DNA of 10,876 nucleotides from Flavobacteriales bacterium (GTDB taxonomy: Bacteria; Bacteroidota; Bacteroidia; Flavobacteriales; Flavobacteriaceae), in contig JALVKK010000173.1 in NCBI GenBank assembly GCA_027033875.1, positions 1 through 10,876 of the forward strand. Reading direction: 5' to 3'. Under the pieces are notes generated by a model. The model ran no database searches. It saw nothing but the letters and a program-made list of their open reading frames with translations, and was not told the origin of the DNA. Position 1 is the first letter of the stretch. The number at the start of each line of letters is the position of its first letter. The position numbers and the translations under genes were made by a program. This document shows, piece after piece, positions 6,252-10,876 of the stretch.

Positions 6252-6268
6252 TCATTTTCATACCTTTG
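6238..6268 (+). promoter_or_regulatory. Promoter of the lipoprotein-cdaA-lptG operon
   Basis: TACCTTTG (6261-6268) is an exact TAnnTTTG -7 element, giving a leader of about 18-23 nt before the ATG at 6292. A T-run at 6238-6241 lies 19 nt upstream, where TTTG is expected, but lacks the G. The heptamer repeats occupy this -33/spacer area. Confidence 0.6.
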
Positions 6269-6291
6269 ACAAAAATTAACGCAAATATAAA

Positions 6292-6990
6292 ATGAAATTT
6301 TTATACGCAATCATAATAACGACATTTTTTATGTCGTGTAAGCAAAAAGAAGTGAAAGTCCCTGTAAATGATAATCCCGGATTGCACGAAGTTTGGAACA
6401 ATTCTCCTGTTTATGTTTTAAGAACGATTGACGGACAAGATACCATTGCCGATTTAAAATTGGGACAGACTATTTCAACGACTAAATGGTTAGTGGCGAT
6501 TGATAAAAACCTGACTATGAAACAACTATTGCCGGCTTTAAAGAAAATATACAAAAAAAGGCGTAAAGTTTCGTTACATTCGGACGGTAAAGGGGAAGTG
6601 TATTTTGCTTATCTGGACAGTGTACAAAAAAAGATGTCTTTTGTAGAAACGACCAAAATGGATTTGATGCCTGATTTTTATACTTCTGGGGAGTATTTTA
6701 AACAATATTCAAAGGCAGATATGGGATATGAGAAATGGCATTTGTATATATATCCCAGAAAAATAGTATTGAATGACAGTATAAAATTTAATTCGTATGT
6801 ATCTAAAAATCAGCTTTTGGACAGTCTTGCATATTATATGAAACAAAGAGACAGCGTACAAAAACAACTGTATTTGAATTTTGATAAACAAGATGATTTT
6901 AATCGTTTTTTGGATTATTATACTTTTTTTAAACAAAATTCGCCGGCAAATACCAAGACAAGCTCTAAAATTTTTATCTTTACCCCATAA
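6292..6990 (+). CDS. Unrecognised lipoprotein, first gene of the cdaA operon
   Basis: A 232-residue protein I cannot assign to a named family. It opens with a short lipoprotein signal, MKFLYAIIITTFFMSC, with the probable lipidated Cys at 16. The lipobox FMSC is looser than the classical one, as is often tolerated in Bacteroidota. The mature part is hydrophilic, with GQDTIADLKLGQTISTTKWLVAIDKNLTMKQLLPALKKIY at ~48-87, then a mixed alpha/beta region and a helical, Lys/Gln-rich end (~180-230). It has no membrane segment after the signal, so it should be tethered in the periplasm or outer membrane. It ends only 9 nt before cdaA and shares its promoter at 6238-6268. Co-expression with cdaA and the permease is therefore likely, and a role in envelope monitoring is conceivable but speculative. 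The ATG at 6292 directly precedes the signal and suits the promoter distance. Confidence 0.85.
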   Translation: MKFLYAIIITTFFMSCKQKEVKVPVNDNPGLHEVWNNSPVYVLRTIDGQDTIADLKLGQTISTTKWLVAIDKNLTMKQLLPALKKIYKKRRKVSLHSDGKGEVYFAYLDSVQKKMSFVETTKMDLMPDFYTSGEYFKQYSKADMGYEKWHLYIYPRKIVLNDSIKFNSYVSKNQLLDSLAYYMKQRDSVQKQLYLNFDKQDDFNRFLDYYTFFKQNSPANTKTSSKIFIFTP

Positions 6991-6999
6991 GTTATTACG

Positions 7000-7773
7000 A
7001 TGTTTGATTTTGCAAATTATAGATTATTAGATTTTATCGATATTATTTTGGTAGCCTTATTACTTTATTATTTTTTCAAACTGATAAAAGGTACGGTTGC
7101 TATCAATATTTTTTTGGGTATTGCAATTTTGTATTTGATTTGGTTATTAACCAAGTATTTGCAAATGAATTTGTTATCAGAATTGTTAGGCAAATTTTTA
7201 GGATTGGGTGTCTTGGCATTGATAATAGTATTTCAGCAGGAAATACGGCGTTTTTTATTGATGATAGGTTCGACCAAATTTAGTCCGTCAGATAGAATTA
7301 TGAATAAATTGGGTTTTAAACAAAAAGCATCAACTTCAACCGACGTTGATGCAATTTTGGAAGCGGTTAGGAGTTTGAGTAAAACAAAAACGGGGGCTTT
7401 GATAATAATAAAACGTCATTCAAATCTTGATTTTCTAAAACAATCGGGCGATCAAATGGATATAAAAATAAATGCCCCGATATTGAAAAGTATCTTTTAT
7501 AAAAATTCGCCGCTACACGACGGCGCTATTATTATTGAAAGAAACCGCATTACGGCTACTCGAACGGTTTTGCCTGTTCACGGTGATATAAAATTGCCTC
7601 AAACTTATGGATTGCGACACCGTGCGGCTATCAGTCTATCGCAACATACAGATGCTGTTGCCATAGTTGTTTCCGAAGAAACAGGACGGGTTTCTTACAT
7701 CAAAGATGGTAAATTTGTACCATTTAAAAATTATGATGATTTGTCGCAGATTATTAAGTATGATTTGCACTAA
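7000..7773 (+). CDS. cdaA: Diadenylate cyclase CdaA (membrane-bound c-di-AMP synthase)
   Basis: A 257-residue protein of the CdaA (DacA) class. It condenses two ATP to the second messenger cyclic di-AMP, which controls osmolyte transport and envelope homeostasis in other bacteria. Three N-terminal membrane segments (~11-28, 33-51, 64-80) are followed by the linker QQEIRRFLLMIGS and a DAC domain (~110-245). The catalytic motifs are intact: GALI at 132-135, the metal/ATP-binding DGA at 174-176 in SPLHDGAIIIE, and GLRHRAA at 204-210. Length and layout are normal for the family. It begins 9 nt after the lipoprotein gene, and its TAA overlaps an ATG (TAATG at 7771-7775) that is followed by the heptamer array before lptG. 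Usual CdaA neighbours in Firmicutes (cdaR, glmM) are absent. Here the partners are a lipoprotein and an LPS-export permease. Confidence 0.95.
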   Translation: MFDFANYRLLDFIDIILVALLLYYFFKLIKGTVAINIFLGIAILYLIWLLTKYLQMNLLSELLGKFLGLGVLALIIVFQQEIRRFLLMIGSTKFSPSDRIMNKLGFKQKASTSTDVDAILEAVRSLSKTKTGALIIIKRHSNLDFLKQSGDQMDIKINAPILKSIFYKNSPLHDGAIIIERNRITATRTVLPVHGDIKLPQTYGLRHRAAISLSQHTDAVAIVVSEETGRVSYIKDGKFVPFKNYDDLSQIIKYDLH

Positions 7774-7774
7774 T

Positions 7775-7802
7775 GTTGAAAGTTAAAAGTTGAAAGTTGA
7801 AA
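7775..7802. repeat. Tandem heptamer (GTTGAAA) array across the lptG start
   Basis: Four units, GTTGAAA, GTTAAAA, GTTGAAA, GTTGAAA (7775-7802), are followed by a partial GTTATTG. The array fills the gap between cdaA and the permease, and its last TTG (7797-7799) is the best start codon for the permease. Confidence 0.9.
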
Positions 7803-8876
7803 GTTATTGATAAATACATACTGCGGCGTTATTTCGGGACATTCTTGGGCTTGATGCTTTTGTTTGTGCCTATTTCCATTATTTTGGATTTATCGGAGCG
7901 AATAGATAAATTTTTAGAACATAATGTACATTTTACAGAAATTATCAGCTATTACGGCGATTTTTTATTGTATTTTTTCAATATTCTGTTTCCTATATTT
8001 TTGTTTTTGTCTGTTATTTGGTTTACCTCGCGATTGGCTCAAAATACCGAAATTATCGCTATGCTCAATACGGGTATGCCGTTTATTAGATTATTGCGTC
8101 CGTATTTGATTGGCGCTACTTTAATAGCTCTAACGGTTTTGTTGCTCAATTTGTCTATTATACCCAAAGCACGTATAGGTTATAATGAATTTTGGGTTAA
8201 ATATGTTCACAGTAGTTCGTATAAAGCTCGCGAAACCAATGATGTTTACCGGCAGATTGATTCTACACATTATATCTATGCATCCAATTTGAATCATCAC
8301 AACAAAACAGCTTATAATTTTGTAATGGAAGAAATTGTCGGGGACAGTCTGAAATCGAAACTCTTTGCCGACCGTATAGTATATAATCCGAAAAAGAAAA
8401 ATTATACTTTGCGTAATTTGCAAGAACGGTATTATAAAAAAAGAGGTGAAGTTATTATCAACAAATCAAGAAAAGATACGGTTTTTAATTTTACTTTGGA
8501 CGATTTAACGCCTGTAAATTATATTGCGGAAGGTTTGAATTATACGGAATTGAACAAATTTATTGAAAAAGAAAAGTTACGAGGCTCAAAGAATATCAAA
8601 AAGTTTGAACTGGAGAAATATAAGAGAATGAGTTTACCTGTTTCGGCTTTTATTTTGACTTTTATAGCAGTTGCCATGGCTTCGCAAAAGCGTCGAAGTG
8701 GAATGGGGGGGAATTTAGCTTTTGGCATAAGCGTTTCGATGTTGTATATTTTGTTTGACCGTATTTTTGGTATTATGGTTATCAAATCGGGCTTTAATCC
8801 GTTTTTTGCCGCTTGGATACCTAATTTTATTTTTGGTATTTTGGCAGTGTATTTGGTGATGCGGGCTAAGAAATAA
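7797..8876 (+). CDS. lptG: LptF/LptG family lipopolysaccharide transport permease
   Basis: A 359-residue YjgP/YjgQ-type permease. Known LptF/LptG form the inner-membrane part of the LptB2FG ABC exporter, which extracts LPS and hands it to the periplasmic bridge. The expected layout is present: an N-terminal amphipathic stretch, MKVIDKYILRRYFGTF, and three membrane segments (~14-31, 56-77, 99-121). A soluble periplasmic beta-rich domain (~122-265) follows, then three more segments (~278-296, 306-328, 336-355). SERIDKFLEH after segment 1 and NTEIIAMLNTGMP (~83-95, coupling-helix region) are family-typical. The TTG at 7797 gives the conserved N-terminus. The in-frame ATG at 7773 is blocked by TGA at 7791-7793. 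No ATPase gene is nearby. It may be LptG or a related paralogue; the specific symbol is less sure than the family. It ends 33 nt from the convergent peptidase, with no clear hairpin. Confidence 0.88.
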   Translation: MKVIDKYILRRYFGTFLGLMLLFVPISIILDLSERIDKFLEHNVHFTEIISYYGDFLLYFFNILFPIFLFLSVIWFTSRLAQNTEIIAMLNTGMPFIRLLRPYLIGATLIALTVLLLNLSIIPKARIGYNEFWVKYVHSSSYKARETNDVYRQIDSTHYIYASNLNHHNKTAYNFVMEEIVGDSLKSKLFADRIVYNPKKKNYTLRNLQERYYKKRGEVIINKSRKDTVFNFTLDDLTPVNYIAEGLNYTELNKFIEKEKLRGSKNIKKFELEKYKRMSLPVSAFILTFIAVAMASQKRRSGMGGNLAFGISVSMLYILFDRIFGIMVIKSGFNPFFAAWIPNFIFGILAVYLVMRAKK

Positions 8877-8909
8877 AATGTAGTATTGTTTTTTTTAGAA
8901 TAAGAATAA

Positions 8910-10876
8910 CTATTTGTTCAGATATTTTAATAACAATACCTGCTGTTTTGTCGATAAATTTTTTAGTTTTTCTTCTATCATCGGTCTAAACATTTTATTT
9001 TGATATATGCTTTTCAGATAACGACGTGCCGGTTGGTGCAGTCGCCAATTAAAATGTAATGCGGCGTCAAATAAATTTTCGATGACATCGGCATTAATGA
9101 TTTGCATTTGTATCAGCATTTCAAAGGCATTTAAGCGGACAAGCATATTATAATCTGGCGAACCGTATTCGACTAATTCTTTGATAAAACTTTGTTTTTC
9201 AACATTTTTGTAGTCTTTTGTGATGATAGCTAATGAAAGCCATATCATTCTGAAGGTCTTGTTGTTACCTCCTGTAATTTCTTGCGTTTTATTGAGTATG
9301 GCTTTTCGTTCGTCAGAAAATTGTACCCAATAATGCCACAAAGCCGTTTGTTTGGTAACATATGAAGCATCATTTAATAGCGACTTGTAATCGGTTTTGA
9401 GTTGAAGAGGTATATTGTGCAATTCTATAGCCAATTGTTGTCGGGTTTTCAAATCTTTTTGGAACAATCGAGCCAACATTTGCAAGTGCTTGTTGTTTAA
9501 ATCGTCTTTGATTTGATTGATAATTTCTTTATAAACCGGATAATACTCATTGCGATTGATAAGTTGTTGAAACACAACGTCTTTTTGTTTATATTTCCAA
9601 TCTCTGATTTGTATTAAAGCCTTGTATCTGTCGATAAAAGCCGGTGCAAACAAAATTTGATTATAGAGCCAAGTGTCAGGTTTGGCAAATTTGATATGGT
9701 ACAATTTTTGGTTATCCGGATTGGCAATTACGGTTTTAATAGATTGGTATTCAGGTAATTTAAAACCTTTACTTGCTTGTATTTGATATGTTTTATTATC
9801 GTTAGTAATAATCAGAAAATCAAGTGATAAATTATGAGAATTGGTATTAAAGATAATACTGTCATTTCGTTGAACCAAATCAAATTCGGGAATACGATAA
9901 TCTTCAAACCAAATTTTAAAAAATGACGGTATGCTATCGCCGGTAACATCAAACAGCAGTCTTTTGAAGTCTTGTGTATCGGCATTGTTGAAAGCAAAAC
10001 GTGCAAAATAGGTTTGAATGAGTTTCCGGTAATTTTCGTCTCCGATTTTTTGGCGCAACATTGCTATGATTTTGGCACCTTTTTGATAGTATGTCAAGCT
10101 GCCGGCCTTGGGTCGGTGTAAGGGAATTGTGTCTGTATATTGTCGGGCAATTATTTGCCGGTCGTATTGATAGATTTGGTAATCCGCATAATTTTTTCCG
10201 AAAAATTTTCGATCTATCAGTCGGGCATAATAGGTGGCAAAAGCTTCGTGTAGCCAGTGGTCGGCAGATGATTTGCCGGTAACCAAATCGCCAAACCATT
10301 GGTGCGTTAGTTCGTGCGCGCTGACATTGACAAAATTGACATCGTTAAAATCTATACTGTCAACGACATATCGGTCGCCGTTAAAACTCGTAGCGGACAC
10401 GTTTTCCATACCACCGTATAAAAAATCGCGACATGGAATTTGCTTATAATTTGGCCAAGGATATGCAAAACCGATTTCTTGTTCTAAAGCATCAAATATT
10501 TCTTTGCTTTTGTAGTATGTTTTGTCATTTTGTTGGTGATCGGTATATTGATAATTATATACGGGAATGCCGTTTGAAGTTAGAATTTTATTTTCAAGAT
10601 ATTTACCGGCTCCTATAAAAATTAAGTAGGCGGGCGCCGGTTGTAGTTGTTGATAGACGCTGGTGGCAATCTTATTATTTTTTAAATGTCCGGAAACAAA
10701 TAAGCCGTTTGATATAACGCGATAATTTTTGGGAAAATCGATGGAAAGTACCCATGTAAATTTGTCATTTTGGTCAGAATTGGTCGGTAACCAATGGCTA
10801 TTGTCTTTGCCTTGTCCTTGTGTCCAGACTTGTTTTCTGCCACCGGACCGCCAACCGGTGAAATACATAGCTTGTT
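8910..10876 (-). CDS. M1 family zinc metallopeptidase (aminopeptidase), N-terminus beyond the window
   Basis: The frame is open through the right edge: codons for Gln-Ala precede the first visible Met at 10866-10868. The protein is therefore cut, and that Met is not the start. Numbering from that Met, the M1 catalytic domain shows the substrate-binding GGMEN at 152-156 and the zinc motif HELTHQWFGD at 185-194. The third zinc ligand Glu-208 (WLHEAFATYY) sits exactly 18 residues after the second His, and YQKGA at 261-265 carries the catalytic Tyr. All expected active-site residues are present. Residues from ~400 to 652 form a helical C-terminal region (HEAT-like, many LxxL-type helices). M1 enzymes remove N-terminal residues from peptides. 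Any signal peptide would be in the missing part, so its location is unknown. The stop is TAA at 8910-8912, convergent with the permease gene. Confidence 0.93.
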   Translation of the reverse strand, partial: QAMYFTGWRSGGRKQVWTQGQGKDNSHWLPTNSDQNDKFTWVLSIDFPKNYRVISNGLFVSGHLKNNKIATSVYQQLQPAPAYLIFIGAGKYLENKILTSNGIPVYNYQYTDHQQNDKTYYKSKEIFDALEQEIGFAYPWPNYKQIPCRDFLYGGMENVSATSFNGDRYVVDSIDFNDVNFVNVSAHELTHQWFGDLVTGKSSADHWLHEAFATYYARLIDRKFFGKNYADYQIYQYDRQIIARQYTDTIPLHRPKAGSLTYYQKGAKIIAMLRQKIGDENYRKLIQTYFARFAFNNADTQDFKRLLFDVTGDSIPSFFKIWFEDYRIPEFDLVQRNDSIIFNTNSHNLSLDFLIITNDNKTYQIQASKGFKLPEYQSIKTVIANPDNQKLYHIKFAKPDTWLYNQILFAPAFIDRYKALIQIRDWKYKQKDVVFQQLINRNEYYPVYKEIINQIKDDLNNKHLQMLARLFQKDLKTRQQLAIELHNIPLQLKTDYKSLLNDASYVTKQTALWHYWVQFSDERKAILNKTQEITGGNNKTFRMIWLSLAIITKDYKNVEKQSFIKELVEYGSPDYNMLVRLNAFEMLIQMQIINADVIENLFDAALHFNWRLHQPARRYLKSIYQNKMFRPMIEEKLKNLSTKQQVLLLKYLNK

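Noticed and set aside
8877..8909. A terminator between the permease and peptidase genes
   Set aside because: There is a run of Ts at about 8889-8896 but no inverted repeat of useful length before it.

Overview
The window looks like chromosomal DNA from a member of the Bacteroidota. The evidence is its AT-rich composition, a C-terminal type IX secretion (T9SS) sorting domain, several -7 boxes matching the phylum's TAnnTTTG consensus, little sign of Shine-Dalgarno sequences, and genes of Bacteroidota-typical families (DUF5606, DUF6048, DUF6452, a BT_3928-like DoxX protein). I cannot place it below phylum. Most of it is housekeeping and envelope sequence. I see no phage, plasmid, transposase, CRISPR or obvious defence locus.

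Layout. 1-369 holds the 3' end of a secreted endonuclease I with a T9SS domain, followed by a terminator. 525-2297 is a long-chain acyl-CoA synthetase. It converges on a dodecin gene (2403-2603, minus) across a strong bidirectional terminator. 2908-2982 is tRNA-Val(GAC) with its own promoter and terminator. 3086-4324 (minus) is a two-gene unit of a lipoprotein (DUF6452) and an outer-membrane protein (DUF6048). 4519-5589 (plus) is a DoxX/MauE-type membrane protein fused to a thioredoxin-like domain. It converges on a DUF5606 gene (5633-6076, minus).

6111-6251 is a structured intergenic segment: two related GC-rich palindromes (REP-like), then AT-rich heptamer repeats, then a promoter. That promoter appears to drive a tight three-gene operon: an unrecognised lipoprotein (6292-6990), the diadenylate cyclase CdaA (7000-7773) and an LptF/LptG-family permease (7797-8876). 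The cdaA-lptG junction is a second heptamer array that overlaps the permease start codon. 8910-10876 (minus) is an M1 metallopeptidase whose N-terminus lies beyond the right edge.

How the genes may work together: the 6292-8876 operon would couple c-di-AMP synthesis to lipopolysaccharide export through co-expression. The DUF6452/DUF6048 pair looks like a lipoprotein plus barrel envelope module. Both are inferences from context. The most unusual non-coding features are the twin palindromes, and the two heptamer arrays of the same period that lie in opposite orientations at the promoter and at an internal start site of the c-di-AMP operon.
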